Virus record (IMG/VR): IMGVR_UViG_3300031746_000059
Coordinates: 1-41,029 of that record
DNA from: a virus
DNA: 41,029 nt
Strand: one strand, 5' to 3'
In this document: in pieces, positions 14,479-23,254 of the stretch
How positions within the stretch are numbered: the stretch's first letter is position 1
How the letters are laid out: the number at the start of each line of letters is the position of its first letter
Notes under the pieces: generated by a model
Database searches by the model: none
Told to the model about the DNA's origin: nothing
What the model saw: the letters and a program-made list of their open reading frames with translations, nothing else
Made by a program: the position numbers and the translations under genes

Positions 14479-14525
14479 CTTGATATTGCCTTTGGAGGAG
14501 GCGTTTAAAACAAAAAACAAATATC

Positions 14526-15935
14526 ATGGCAGGAATACCTACCTCAAATATTTTGCAGCCAGGTTCAATCTCGTTGCAAACCCAGAATAGGCAACTTATG
14601 GTTGACCTACAATTATTAACACCACAGTACTACAAGCAATACACTCAAAAGTATGGCAATGAAGATTTTACATGGTGGTTAGCTGCTCATAGCGGCATGG
14701 AAGAAGTTAAAAACTTAAACTACTTCTGGTTTGAAAACCGCGGTAAATTAATGCCAGGTGTTACAAATACTGGCACAGTTGCTGCTGGCGTTGGTGCTAC
14801 TATTACTCTAACTTTAGGACAAGAGGCTTACTTTAACAGTGGTACTCAAACTCCTTTAAGAGTTAATGAAACTTTGCGTGTGGCTTCTTCAAACATTGAA
14901 GGGGTTATCTTGTCAATTAATAGTTCTACTCCATATGCATGGACTTTTACAGTTGCTCCAAAACAAACTTCTCAAAGATTTGCTTCAGCTGGTTCAACTA
15001 GTTTGTTAGCAGGTGAGGTTTTATTATTTGGTGGTGATGCAGATGCTGGTGAAGCTTCTCAAGCAATCAATCCTTTAATCCAATTGGATCAAAGATATGA
15101 TAACTATGTAACAGAAATTCGTGATGGTTGGTCTAACACTGACTTAGCGCAAATGGCTGAAACATACTATGAGTTCCCTGTATCTCCAGATATGGCACAA
15201 AATGGCGTAACTGCGTTTACTTACAAAGGTATGTATAAGACTCTTGTTCGTTTCAAAAACAATGTGGAAGCTAAATTAATGCGTGGTAATGTCCAAAATA
15301 ACTCAGCAATTAACAATTCAACTGGTTCTGAAGGTATTATCCCTAAAGTAGTTGCTGACGGTGAAACTGTTGGTTACACTCCGGGTACATTAGACATCGC
15401 TAAATTACATGAAATTACTCGTATCATGGACGTTAACGGTTGTGCTAAGCAATCTGCATGGTTAACTGACATTTTCCAAAGACAAGATTTCTCTGATGGT
15501 ATCTTTGCTGCTTACCCAGCTGGTGCTTTCGTTTATGGACAAGGTGAAAAGTCTAAAGAGGCTTCTGTTGCTTATGGTTTCCAAGAAATCTTTATTGATG
15601 GATATTTATTGTCTGTTAAGAAATATGCCGCATTTAACACTGAGGTTACAACTGGTTTAACTCCAAATGTTGATTACTTCCGTAATTTTGGTTTAATCTA
15701 TCCAATGGGTGAAACTAAGGATGCAAAAACTGCTCAAGCTTACAAGAACATTACTATTATGTATCAACAACCACCTCAAGGTGGAACAGTTGGTAATGGT
15801 ATTCGTGTATGGCAATATGGTGGTGGATCTCCTAATCCAACAGATGGTACAATGACTAATCAAATTGCGATGATCACTTATCGTGGTACTCGTGTTTGTG
15901 CAGCAAACCAATTCATCATCGTTCAAGGTAACTAA
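14526..15935 (+). CDS. Major capsid protein
   Basis: A 469-residue protein with no homologue I can name, but size, position (after scaffold) and codon usage fit the HK97-fold major capsid protein. Codon usage is optimised: most Arg codons are CGT and there are more C-ending codons (TTC, ATC, TAC), while neighbouring genes use AGA and T/A-ending codons almost only; this is normal for the most highly expressed gene. Visible pieces: an N-terminal arm (LQTQNRQLMVDLQLLTPQYY), a beta-rich insertion around 78-165 (GVGATITLTLGQEAYFN; SINSSTPYAWTFTVAPK), a helical spine with MYKTLVRFKNNVEAKLM, and a late strand (NQFIIVQGN). A hairpin terminator follows. Confidence 0.75.
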   Translation: MAGIPTSNILQPGSISLQTQNRQLMVDLQLLTPQYYKQYTQKYGNEDFTWWLAAHSGMEEVKNLNYFWFENRGKLMPGVTNTGTVAAGVGATITLTLGQEAYFNSGTQTPLRVNETLRVASSNIEGVILSINSSTPYAWTFTVAPKQTSQRFASAGSTSLLAGEVLLFGGDADAGEASQAINPLIQLDQRYDNYVTEIRDGWSNTDLAQMAETYYEFPVSPDMAQNGVTAFTYKGMYKTLVRFKNNVEAKLMRGNVQNNSAINNSTGSEGIIPKVVADGETVGYTPGTLDIAKLHEITRIMDVNGCAKQSAWLTDIFQRQDFSDGIFAAYPAGAFVYGQGEKSKEASVAYGFQEIFIDGYLLSVKKYAAFNTEVTTGLTPNVDYFRNFGLIYPMGETKDAKTAQAYKNITIMYQQPPQGGTVGNGIRVWQYGGGSPNPTDGTMTNQIAMITYRGTRVCAANQFIIVQGN

Positions 15936-15960
15936 TTAGTTATTTAGAACTTATAATTAT

Positions 15961-15997
15961 GGTAGGGGCAACTTTATTGATTGCCTCTACCTATTTT
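15961..15997 (+). terminator. Hairpin terminator after the capsid gene
   Basis: GGTAGGGGCAA (15961-15971) pairs with TTGCCTCTACC (15981-15991): eleven base pairs with one G-T, nine-base loop, followed by TATTTT. Probably a partial terminator that raises capsid over downstream products. It also shows that a TTG in the 3' arm at 15981 is not the start of the next gene. Confidence 0.62.
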
Positions 15998-16016
15998 AAC
16001 ATTTAAAAACCATTTT

Positions 16017-16910
16017 ATGGCAAAGTTAAAGGCAATAGGGATAAACGAATTTAATTTATCTCAACAAGGAGAATTTACTGATGTAAGACAACATGAAGAA
16101 GCAGCCGTTGCAATGAGCGAAGCTTCTGTTGCAAATGAAGGAGTCACTTATAAAATTTTCAAATTATCAGATACCAAAAAGAATGGTAAATACCATATGG
16201 AAGGTATTGATGATGTTTGGAATCCAGAAAAGAAAAGAATGGAAAGAATTAGGCTTTTGAGAGGTTATCCTAGTATTTGGGTAGAAGATCAAAAAGGCCT
16301 TGAAAAGTCATTTGTAGAGCAAAACAGAAGAAGCTTAATATTTGATAGGAGAGTGCTAAGAATAGCAGATTATGACATGCAAGCACTTGAGTTTTTAAGT
16401 CTATGTAATGCTAATTTAGACAATCCAAACAAAAAGGGCACTAGAAAAATCACTTTCTTTCAATGGAATCCTCAAAGAACAGCTGAATTAGAAAGAGAAA
16501 AACGAGTTGCTAAGGTTAAAGCTATTAAATATGCATCATTAGCTACTGATGAAGAAATGCGTAAACATTGTAATTATCTTGGTATTTTGTTCACAGATGA
16601 ATTAGGTATGCCTAAATCTAACGAAGCACTAAGAAATGATTACGAATTGTATGCTGAAGCACAACCTAATAAATTTATGGAAAGTGCTGGTTCTAAAGAA
16701 GTTGAAGTAGCTTTTATTATTAAAAAAGCTTTAATTGATAATAGAATTGATGTTAATAGCAAAAAAGGTTCTGCTTATTGGGCTAATGATGGTGGTTTTA
16801 TTTGTAAAATACCATCGGATAAAAGACCTGAAAATTATCTAGTTGAATACGCAATGTACCCTCAAGATGAATGTAAGGCATTTTTAGAGCAATTAAAGAA
16901 ATTAGTGTAG
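16017..16910 (+). CDS. Unknown protein between capsid and ring proteins (297 aa)
   Basis: Starts at ATG 16017 (MAKLKAIGINEFNLSQQGEF); the upstream open part lies in the terminator stem. A soluble, charged, mixed alpha/beta protein with GRE-type charged helices, WNPEKKRMERIRLLRGYPSI, RRSLIFDRRVLRIADYDMQAL, and WNPQRTAELEREKRVAKVKA. No signal, membrane segment or nuclease motif recognised. It stands alone between two terminators (15961-15997 and 16933-16966), so its level may be set by read-through from the capsid gene. Its place suggests a head-related role (capsid auxiliary or head completion), but a regulatory or host-directed late protein cannot be excluded. Confidence 0.62.
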   Translation: MAKLKAIGINEFNLSQQGEFTDVRQHEEAAVAMSEASVANEGVTYKIFKLSDTKKNGKYHMEGIDDVWNPEKKRMERIRLLRGYPSIWVEDQKGLEKSFVEQNRRSLIFDRRVLRIADYDMQALEFLSLCNANLDNPNKKGTRKITFFQWNPQRTAELEREKRVAKVKAIKYASLATDEEMRKHCNYLGILFTDELGMPKSNEALRNDYELYAEAQPNKFMESAGSKEVEVAFIIKKALIDNRIDVNSKKGSAYWANDGGFICKIPSDKRPENYLVEYAMYPQDECKAFLEQLKKLV

Positions 16911-16932
16911 TTCTTCCCCCTCTAAATAAAAG

Positions 16933-16966
16933 AAGCCCTGTAGCCTAAAAATTACGGGGCTTTTTT
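16933..16966 (+). terminator. Strong rho-independent terminator
   Basis: AAGCCCTGTA (16933-16942) pairs with TACGGGGCTT (16953-16962): ten base pairs, one G-T, ten-base loop, then a run of six T (16961-16966). It closes the head-gene transcript after 16910. Confidence 0.82.
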
Positions 16967-16978
16967 GTTACTTTTTCG

Positions 16979-16986
16979 TATATTTG
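16979..16986 (+). promoter_or_regulatory. TATATTTG box for the ring-protein unit
   Basis: TATATTTG matches TAnnTTTG and is 18 bases before the ATG at 17004, directly after the strong terminator, where a new promoter is needed. The nearest TTG (16965-16967) is only 11 bp upstream, so the -33 part is not canonical. Confidence 0.5.
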
Positions 16987-17003
16987 TTGTATAACTTATT
17001 TCA

Positions 17004-17705
17004 ATGAATGTTAATGATATGTATCGTATTTGCCAATTTGCGGTTAATAAAGCCCAAAATGGTTATTTGACACCATCTGATTTTAATCTTGTAATAAATC
17101 AAGCACAGATTTCTTACCAGGATTATTTATTAGGAGAGTTTCAACAATACCAATACGGGAGGCCGCAAGCTAGGATTAATTATAGTCAAAATGAAAATAT
17201 AAGACAAAGATTAACACCTTTGATTACAGAGGCTACATTGACTATTAATGCTTCAACTGGGGAATCCCCTTATCCTGCTAATTATTTGCAAGTGGACGCG
17301 ATAATTACAACTGATTTTAAAAGGATTAGATTTGTACCTCAAGATAGTTTATATTCTTATTATAATAGCGAAATTGATCCTGTTGCAACTAATCCTATTT
17401 ATTTAATAGAGCCTGATAAATTTCAATTTTATCCAAAAACATTAGGAACTGCTATTTTGACTTATGTTAAAAATGCACCAGATATTGTATGGGCTTATAC
17501 AACTGTAAGTGGTAGGCCGGTTTATGCCCCTCCTGGACAAGTTCAACCTCCAGCTCAAACTCCTGTAACTGGAAGTGTAAACCCAGTATGGGATGATGTT
17601 GACTTGCTAGAAATTATTACGCGTGCATTAAAATTAATTGGATTAAATTTACAAGACGGCATGGTAGAGCAATATGCTAATCAAATAACACAAACAGGAC
17701 AGTAA
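17004..17705 (+). CDS. Head-tail ring/adaptor protein 1 (putative)
   Basis: A 233-residue protein: MNVNDMYRICQFAVNKAQNG, a helix with NLVINQAQISYQDYLLGEFQ, then strands (EATLTINASTG; YLQVDAIITTDFKRIRFVPQ; YLIEPDKFQFYPKTL), a Pro-rich loop near 175-190, and a C-terminal helix WDDVDLLEIITRALKLIGLN. Helix-strand-helix architecture with such a C-terminal helix is typical of portal-bound adaptors of short-tailed phages (P22 gp4, T7 gp11 and crAss ring proteins). Three proteins of this size follow in a row here. The assignment to adaptor is inferred from order and fold type. It overlaps the next gene by one base. Confidence 0.52.
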   Translation: MNVNDMYRICQFAVNKAQNGYLTPSDFNLVINQAQISYQDYLLGEFQQYQYGRPQARINYSQNENIRQRLTPLITEATLTINASTGESPYPANYLQVDAIITTDFKRIRFVPQDSLYSYYNSEIDPVATNPIYLIEPDKFQFYPKTLGTAILTYVKNAPDIVWAYTTVSGRPVYAPPGQVQPPAQTPVTGSVNPVWDDVDLLEIITRALKLIGLNLQDGMVEQYANQITQTGQ

Positions 17706-18331
17706 TGACTAGAAATGCGCTTATAGAAAGAGTATTGCGACAAATATATAACGGACAGCCATCCGATGATTCAAATATTACTTATAATTTAGTTAATCAA
17801 TGGCTTAATGATGCTATTGGTTTAGCTGCAAAGAAGAATTATACAGATAATATTCAAATTGACGGAATAGCTTATGTAAATAATTCATTTTATACAACAT
17901 TTACGGACATTACTATTAATGCAGAAACAGTTGATTCTGTTACATATAGTGTTGCATTGCCAGTTATACCATATGCATTAGGAAGAAATGAAGGTGTAGC
18001 TATGTTGCAATTTGTAGGTGATAAAAAAACATCTCAAACGGCTATGCCATTAAGTATGAATCAAGTTGCTTATCAAGAACAATTAAGACCAATTCAAAAT
18101 AAAATACTTTATTGGATAGAAGGTAAAAAGATTTATGTTAAAAGTGCAATACCATTAACAAATTATAAAGCAACATTAAGATTAATTAGTGGTGGTGATT
18201 CAACAGATTTAACTTCAACATTAGTTGTACCAGATGATTATATCCCACATATTATTGAATATATAAAAGGACAATTGGCTTTTGAAAAATCAAGACCAAT
18301 TGATACTAGCAATGATGGAGTAGATAATTAA
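17705..18331 (+). CDS. Head-tail ring/adaptor protein 2 (putative)
   Basis: A 208-residue protein beginning MTRNALIERVLRQIYNGQPS, with VNQWLNDAIGLAAKK as a helix typical of gp4/gp11-like adaptors, a beta-rich middle (IQIDGIAYVNNSFYTTFTDI; KILYWIEGKKIYVKSAIPLT) and the end YIPHIIEYIKGQLAFEKSRP, matching the 'P-x-x-(F/Y)-x-x-x-(I/L)-x-x-x-(I/L)' helix of such proteins. It overlaps the previous gene's stop (TAATG), so the two are made together, probably in equal amount. It likely forms the second dodecameric ring under the portal. Family inferred, not proven. Confidence 0.52.
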   Translation: MTRNALIERVLRQIYNGQPSDDSNITYNLVNQWLNDAIGLAAKKNYTDNIQIDGIAYVNNSFYTTFTDITINAETVDSVTYSVALPVIPYALGRNEGVAMLQFVGDKKTSQTAMPLSMNQVAYQEQLRPIQNKILYWIEGKKIYVKSAIPLTNYKATLRLISGGDSTDLTSTLVVPDDYIPHIIEYIKGQLAFEKSRPIDTSNDGVDN

Positions 18332-18342
18332 AAAAGAAACAT

Positions 18343-18615
18343 ATGAAACCAATTAGAGATTTTGTTTTAGTAAAACCATTTGCACCTGAAGAAATAACAG
18401 AAGGTGGGTTATTATTGCCTGAAGGATTTAGAGAAAGAAATTGTAAGGCAAAAGTAATTTCAGTTGGCAATGGGACAGCTAAAATAAAAATTGAGGCCAA
18501 AAAAGATGATGTTATTTTTCATATCAAAGGAGCAGGAGAGCCTATTATAGTAAATAATGAAATGCATTTTCTGATCCGACATAATGATATATTAGCTTAC
18601 TTATCAAATAATTAA
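18343..18615 (+). CDS. groES: GroES-type co-chaperonin
   Basis: A 90-residue chaperonin-10 protein. It matches the GroES frame along its length: PIRDFVLVKPFAPEE (first barrel strand), the mobile loop EITEGGLLLPEGFRE with the GroEL-binding tripeptide-like GGLLLP (21-26), AKVISVGNG (39-44 region), KKDDVIFHIKGAGEPI, and the final strand FLIRHNDILAYL. Normal bacterial GroES is about 95 residues, so it is full length. It would cap the host GroEL, as T4 gp31 and RB49 CocO do, to fold large or difficult phage proteins (capsid or adaptors). It is inserted between two ring-protein genes, in the same direction, with gaps of 11 and 2 bases, so it is made with the tail adaptors. Confidence 0.9.
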   Translation: MKPIRDFVLVKPFAPEEITEGGLLLPEGFRERNCKAKVISVGNGTAKIKIEAKKDDVIFHIKGAGEPIIVNNEMHFLIRHNDILAYLSNN

Positions 18616-18617
18616 AA

Positions 18618-19388
18618 ATGTCGCAAGTTAGAAATTATATAACCCTTGATTCAGTAATTAATGATTACATTGATGAAAGTGAACAATCGGTACACAAATA
18701 TACAAAGCTATACAATATAGCTGTTAGAGGTATGGAAAAATTAGGCCTTGACTTTTTTTATAAAATAAGAACAGTTAAAGTACCAGTTGATACTACTAAT
18801 TTTACAGCTCAATTGCCTAATGACTATATCAGTTATACCAAAATTGGTGTTTTAAATTCAGTAGGTGAAATTATACCATTGAAATTTAACTCTAAAATGA
18901 CTTATTATGGTGATCAACAACCTAATAGATTAGAATTAACGCAAGATAATACATTGGCAGCATGGTATCAATCAGACCTGCCGGTGTGGTTTAATTATTG
19001 GGATGGATATGGTTTTAATAACATTTATGGGCTTCCTAGTGGATCTCCATTTGTAGGTCAATTTAATATTGATGATTCTAATGGTGTAGTGCTACTTAAC
19101 CAATATTTTTATTATTCTTATTTAATGATAGAATATTTATCAAGTGGTAATCCAGAAGAAACATTTTCTATCCCTATTCAATTTAGAGAAGCAATGCTTT
19201 CATGGTTAGCTTGGAGAGATATTATAAATTTGCCAACTACAAGAAAAGGAAACTTAGGTGATAAAAGAGATAGAAAACAAGAGTTTTATAATCAAAGAAG
19301 ATTAGCAAATGCTCAATTTAAACCATTGTATTTAATGCAAGCGTATGAAAATAATTTAGATACACAAAGAATGACCGTAAAAGCATAA
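18618..19388 (+). CDS. Head-tail ring/adaptor protein 3 (putative)
   Basis: A 256-residue protein, MSQVRNYITLDSVINDYIDE, with HKYTKLYNIAVRGMEKLGLD as a second helix, beta strands (KIRTVKVPVDTTNFTAQLPN; YISYTKIGVLNSVGEIIPLK), an aromatic patch (PVWFNYWDGYGFNNIYG) and a C-terminal helical part with FREAMLSWLAWRDIINLPTT then RDRKQEFYNQRRLANAQFKP. The helical 'F-R-E-A-x-L-x-W-(L/x)-x-x-R' end is typical of adaptor rings in Bacteroidota podoviruses and crAss-like phages. It starts two bases after the GroES gene and ends three bases before the hub gene. Confidence 0.52.
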   Translation: MSQVRNYITLDSVINDYIDESEQSVHKYTKLYNIAVRGMEKLGLDFFYKIRTVKVPVDTTNFTAQLPNDYISYTKIGVLNSVGEIIPLKFNSKMTYYGDQQPNRLELTQDNTLAAWYQSDLPVWFNYWDGYGFNNIYGLPSGSPFVGQFNIDDSNGVVLLNQYFYYSYLMIEYLSSGNPEETFSIPIQFREAMLSWLAWRDIINLPTTRKGNLGDKRDRKQEFYNQRRLANAQFKPLYLMQAYENNLDTQRMTVKA

Positions 19389-19391
19389 TAA

Positions 19392-22300
19392 ATGATTATA
19401 AATAACCCTTTTAATGGTAAATTGAATTTAGATATTGCTGAGTATAGAATATCTAATGGAGATTACATTGATGCATTAAATATTACAAAAGATGCCGAGG
19501 GTATTGGTCAGGATAGAGTAGTGTCTAATATTTTAGGTAATACTTTATTACCATATACTTTGCCTGCTGGAACTAATAAAATTATTGGGTTTTTCCCTGA
19601 TAAAATAAGAAATAGGGCATATTATTTTTTATGGAATAGTAATGGTTATAATTCTATTTTATATTATGATTTAAGTAATAATAATATTGTTAAAGTTTTA
19701 GTAAGCAAAACTGATAGTGACGGAATAGATATTTTAACTTTTAATCCTTCATATAAAGTATTATCAGTTAATATATTTTATAGAGATAATGAAGGAGATA
19801 TTTTGTACTTCAATGATGGATTAAACCCACCTAAAAGTATAAACATAATTTCAAATTATGGAACATCTTGGAAATTAGAGTATTTGTTAATAGCAAAAGC
19901 TCCTCCAGTTATGCCTCCTAAAGTTACTTTTGAAAATGATACATTGGTAACTGTAAACAATTTAAGAAATTCATTGTACCAATTTTGTTACAGATTTGTT
20001 TATGACAATAATGAAAAATCTGTATGGAGTTCAAAAAGTATAGTTCCATTACCTCAACAACCTACATTATTTTTAACTAACCCTGATTTAAGTTTAAATG
20101 CTAGAATTTCTATTTCCATATCAACTGGAGGTGTAGATGTAAAAGCAATTGAGTTAAGTTTTAGAGAAAATAATAATAACATAACATCTGATTGGTTTTT
20201 AATAAAGCAGTTAGATAAAGCAGATAATGCCATTCCTGACAATGCCATATATACATATAATTTTTACAATGATAGTATTTATGGCCAAATTGATGTTATA
20301 GAATCTAGTCAATTGCAAGATTATGTTCCTCAAAAAGCAAATGCAGCTGAATTAGCAAATGGAAATACTTTATTATATTCTGGAATAACTGAAGGGTATA
20401 ATAAAACAAATATGAATTTGTTAGCATATACTCCTAATTCTGCATTAGATATTCCAGTACCAATATATTTCTTTAAAGATTATTGTGGGTTGTTATTTTT
20501 TGCTACTTGTAATGGAATAGATAGTGGTTCAACTGGTAAAATATTGAAAATATATTTGTATGGTACGGGGATAAATACAAACGGAAATGTTACTACATTA
20601 GATAATCCAGTCGGTCAATATGTTGTAAACGTAGTAAATTCAAGTTACACTAATATAGGATATACATATCAAAATTTAACCACTCCAAAAACTGTTTTGT
20701 CAATCCTTACCTCTATATCAGCAGGTTTGGTTGCTAATGGTAATAACTGGACTCAAGTGTCATTAGTTGGCAATGTATTAACAATGTCAAATACAAATGA
20801 CTTTACATTATATTCAAGTGGTGTTAAATATATTAGTTTTACTACAAATAACCCTGATAACACTCAATTTGCAAATTCTTGGGATTCTGGTTATCAATAT
20901 GGGTTGCAATATTTTGATGGGCAAGGAAGAACTATTGGTACACAAACAAGTAGATTATCTACTTTTACTACGTATAAAAATAATGGGACACAATTTCCGC
21001 AAACATATTTAGAAATTAAAAATAGACCTCCATTGGAGGCAATATACTATCAAGTTGTAAGATCAAACAATACTACTTATAATAAAAGATTATTTTGGAT
21101 AAGCAATAGTGCTTATAGAAGCCCATTATCGCTAAATATTGTAACACCAGTATATGATTTAGAATCATATGCATATATTGATGTATCTAATATTTCTGAA
21201 TATAATAAACAATTTAGTACAACAGTAAATGTTGTATCATATTCTTTTGTTCCTGGTGATAGAATTACATTTTTAAGAAGATTTGATTCAACTGGAGCTA
21301 TTAAAAATATTAATATTTTTGATTGTGAAATTTTAGGTACAGAAGGATTAATTAATACAACTGTTGGTGTAAAAGAAGGAAATTTTATAAAAATAAAATA
21401 CCCTCAAGCAGTTGTTGATGCAGATCCCACTAATTTTAATTTTGATGGGGATCCAGATTTTAGACATTATGAAATATTTTTGTATAATTATTCAACAAAT
21501 TCTGATCAATCACAAAAGTTTTTTTATGAATTTGGTAAATGTTTTGGAATAGGAAATTCTGGTACAGCAAATGCGTATCACATAGGCCTTGAGCAAACTC
21601 AATCTTCAACAAACCCATCAACGGTTCCTGCTATTGTTAGCGGTACTAATGGAGATTTATTTTATAGGAAAAGAAGTATAATATTAAATAACCAATGGGT
21701 TTACAATTGTGGGAATCAAGATGTAACTCTTATACCTAGTGCAACATTGTTTATTCTACCTAGTTTAATAATGAAATTAGAAATTCAAAATGGGCAGGGG
21801 CCTTTTGATAATAGTAATTATCAGGTTTCAACTCAACCCGTAGTAGTTAATTTATCAGTAGGGGGTGTTGTCCCTGTTTATCCAGAATTTACTGATACTG
21901 GATTTTTTTATAATAAAACTACGGGAATTATATTATTAAATATTGTTTTTAATGTGAGGATAACAGTAGATACAACAACATCTAATGTAGTACCTTCTTT
22001 TAGAATGTATTTAGTAAGTGCAACTCAAAAGAACATACAAATAATACAAACAACTCATGTAATAGATGCAAGTGGGTATATTTTTTCATGTGATACAAAA
22101 GTAACCATCCCTGCTAGTACAAAAGCTTGGATAGGCGTATATGCAGAAAATGCTTACGTAGCTTCTTTTGATTTGACTATGGGGGTATTGCAAAATAAAA
22201 CTATAGAGATTATAGAAAGCAGTTTTAATGATGCATATAATTTAACAATGAATAGTAACGGAAGAGCTTCTGTTATTGATGAAAATGCAAGACAAATATA

Positions 22301-23210
22301 TTTCCCAACTTTAATAAGATTTAGCCAATCTTACCAAGTTAATACAAATATTAATGGCACAAATACATTTTATTTTGAAGATTTTGATGAATACGATAGA
22401 AGTTTCGGAGATGTAATAAGATTACATGTTAGAGATAGATATTTGAAAGTTTATCAAAAATTCAAAGTTGGTAATGTACCATTATTAACACAAATTATTA
22501 AAGACAGTGCTAACAACCCATTACAGGCTAATACTGATAAATTAATTAATAAAATTCAATATTATTCAGGTGATTATGGTATTGGGGACGCCGCTACAAG
22601 TCTTGCTTGGAATAACTTTTCAGATTATTTTGTAGATAATTATAGGGGCGTAGTATGTAGGTTAAGTCAAGATGGGATAACACCAATTAGTATAGTTTAT
22701 TTCACAAATGCTTTTTTTACTGCAAAATTAGCTACATATAGGCAAACATTAAATAATGGTGCTGCGGCTGATGGTGCAATTTATACAGGTAATCCTTGTA
22801 TTTATGGCGTATTTGATGCTTATACTAATAAGTATATAATAGCAATGGAAGAAATAAGTAGATATTCTGATTGTACTTTCAATGGAGGTATTGCAATAAT
22901 TTATACACCACCTATTACCACCACCACCACCACCACCACCACTGCGGGGCCAACAACTACGACTACAACTGCGGCTCCAACAACGACTACTACTTCAACT
23001 ACAACCACAACGTCAACTACAACTACGACTACGACTACAACGGCTGCACCTACGACTACAACTACAACAGCTGCGCCTACGACTACAACTACAACGGCAA
23101 TACCTGTTATATATATATGTCCAGGAGCTGAACCATGTGTAACTTATAGTAGTTTGATAGATTGTCAAGATTCTGGATGTTTAGGTTGTGTAGAAGGGAT
23201 TTGCCCTTAA
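19392..23210 (+). CDS. Large tail hub/nozzle-type protein with Thr tract and Cys tail
   Basis: A 1272-residue protein. The N-terminal part (MIINNPFNGKLNLDIAEYRI; ISNGDYIDALNITKDAEGIG; AYYFLWNSNGYNSILYYDLS; DNEGDILYFNDGLNPPKSIN) has the repeated 'Y-x-F-x-x-N-S ... I-x-Y-x-D ... L-x-x-x-D-G-x-N-P-P-K' blades of P22 gp10-like hub or nozzle proteins; the order after three ring proteins fits. The middle, to about 1170, is beta-rich with tail-specific domains. Then a 60-residue Thr-rich tract (22917-23096) and a Cys-rich end with seven Cys in the last 30 residues (YICPGAEPCVTY; CQDSGCLGCVEGICP). Such a tail end on a hub is unusual; it may be a receptor-binding or cell-surface-binding tip. No enzyme motif seen. 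Confidence 0.6.
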   Translation: MIINNPFNGKLNLDIAEYRISNGDYIDALNITKDAEGIGQDRVVSNILGNTLLPYTLPAGTNKIIGFFPDKIRNRAYYFLWNSNGYNSILYYDLSNNNIVKVLVSKTDSDGIDILTFNPSYKVLSVNIFYRDNEGDILYFNDGLNPPKSINIISNYGTSWKLEYLLIAKAPPVMPPKVTFENDTLVTVNNLRNSLYQFCYRFVYDNNEKSVWSSKSIVPLPQQPTLFLTNPDLSLNARISISISTGGVDVKAIELSFRENNNNITSDWFLIKQLDKADNAIPDNAIYTYNFYNDSIYGQIDVIESSQLQDYVPQKANAAELANGNTLLYSGITEGYNKTNMNLLAYTPNSALDIPVPIYFFKDYCGLLFFATCNGIDSGSTGKILKIYLYGTGINTNGNVTTLDNPVGQYVVNVVNSSYTNIGYTYQNLTTPKTVLSILTSISAGLVANGNNWTQVSLVGNVLTMSNTNDFTLYSSGVKYISFTTNNPDNTQFANSWDSGYQYGLQYFDGQGRTIGTQTSRLSTFTTYKNNGTQFPQTYLEIKNRPPLEAIYYQVVRSNNTTYNKRLFWISNSAYRSPLSLNIVTPVYDLESYAYIDVSNISEYNKQFSTTVNVVSYSFVPGDRITFLRRFDSTGAIKNINIFDCEILGTEGLINTTVGVKEGNFIKIKYPQAVVDADPTNFNFDGDPDFRHYEIFLYNYSTNSDQSQKFFYEFGKCFGIGNSGTANAYHIGLEQTQSSTNPSTVPAIVSGTNGDLFYRKRSIILNNQWVYNCGNQDVTLIPSATLFILPSLIMKLEIQNGQGPFDNSNYQVSTQPVVVNLSVGGVVPVYPEFTDTGFFYNKTTGIILLNIVFNVRITVDTTTSNVVPSFRMYLVSATQKNIQIIQTTHVIDASGYIFSCDTKVTIPASTKAWIGVYAENAYVASFDLTMGVLQNKTIEIIESSFNDAYNLTMNSNGRASVIDENARQIYFPTLIRFSQSYQVNTNINGTNTFYFEDFDEYDRSFGDVIRLHVRDRYLKVYQKFKVGNVPLLTQIIKDSANNPLQANTDKLINKIQYYSGDYGIGDAATSLAWNNFSDYFVDNYRGVVCRLSQDGITPISIVYFTNAFFTAKLATYRQTLNNGAAADGAIYTGNPCIYGVFDAYTNKYIIAMEEISRYSDCTFNGGIAIIYTPPITTTTTTTTTAGPTTTTTTAAPTTTTTSTTTTTSTTTTTTTTTAAPTTTTTTAAPTTTTTTAIPVIYICPGAEPCVTYSSLIDCQDSGCLGCVEGICP
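22917..23096 (+). repeat. Poly-Thr tract (60 codons) in hub protein
   Basis: Codes for runs of Thr with AGP, AAP and Ser interruptions. Codons ACC, ACT, ACA and ACG are mixed. Three blocks are identical in nucleotides, in the same order, to the tract at 24090-24218: 26 bases (22932-22957), 44 bases (22962-23005) and 29 bases (23034-23062). Confidence 0.9.
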
Positions 23211-23254
23211 TTGTAAATATAAAATTAATAAAAAGCTGTAAATAAAAATAAATT

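Noticed and set aside
15981-16016. TTG start for the 297-residue gene
   Set aside because: The codon is in the 3' arm of the terminator stem; the ATG at 16017 follows an A/T-rich leader.
22871-23131. 86-codon + frame with poly-His and Tyr-Asn repeats
   Set aside because: Out-of-frame reading of the poly-Thr tract of the hub gene (CAC in ACC runs).
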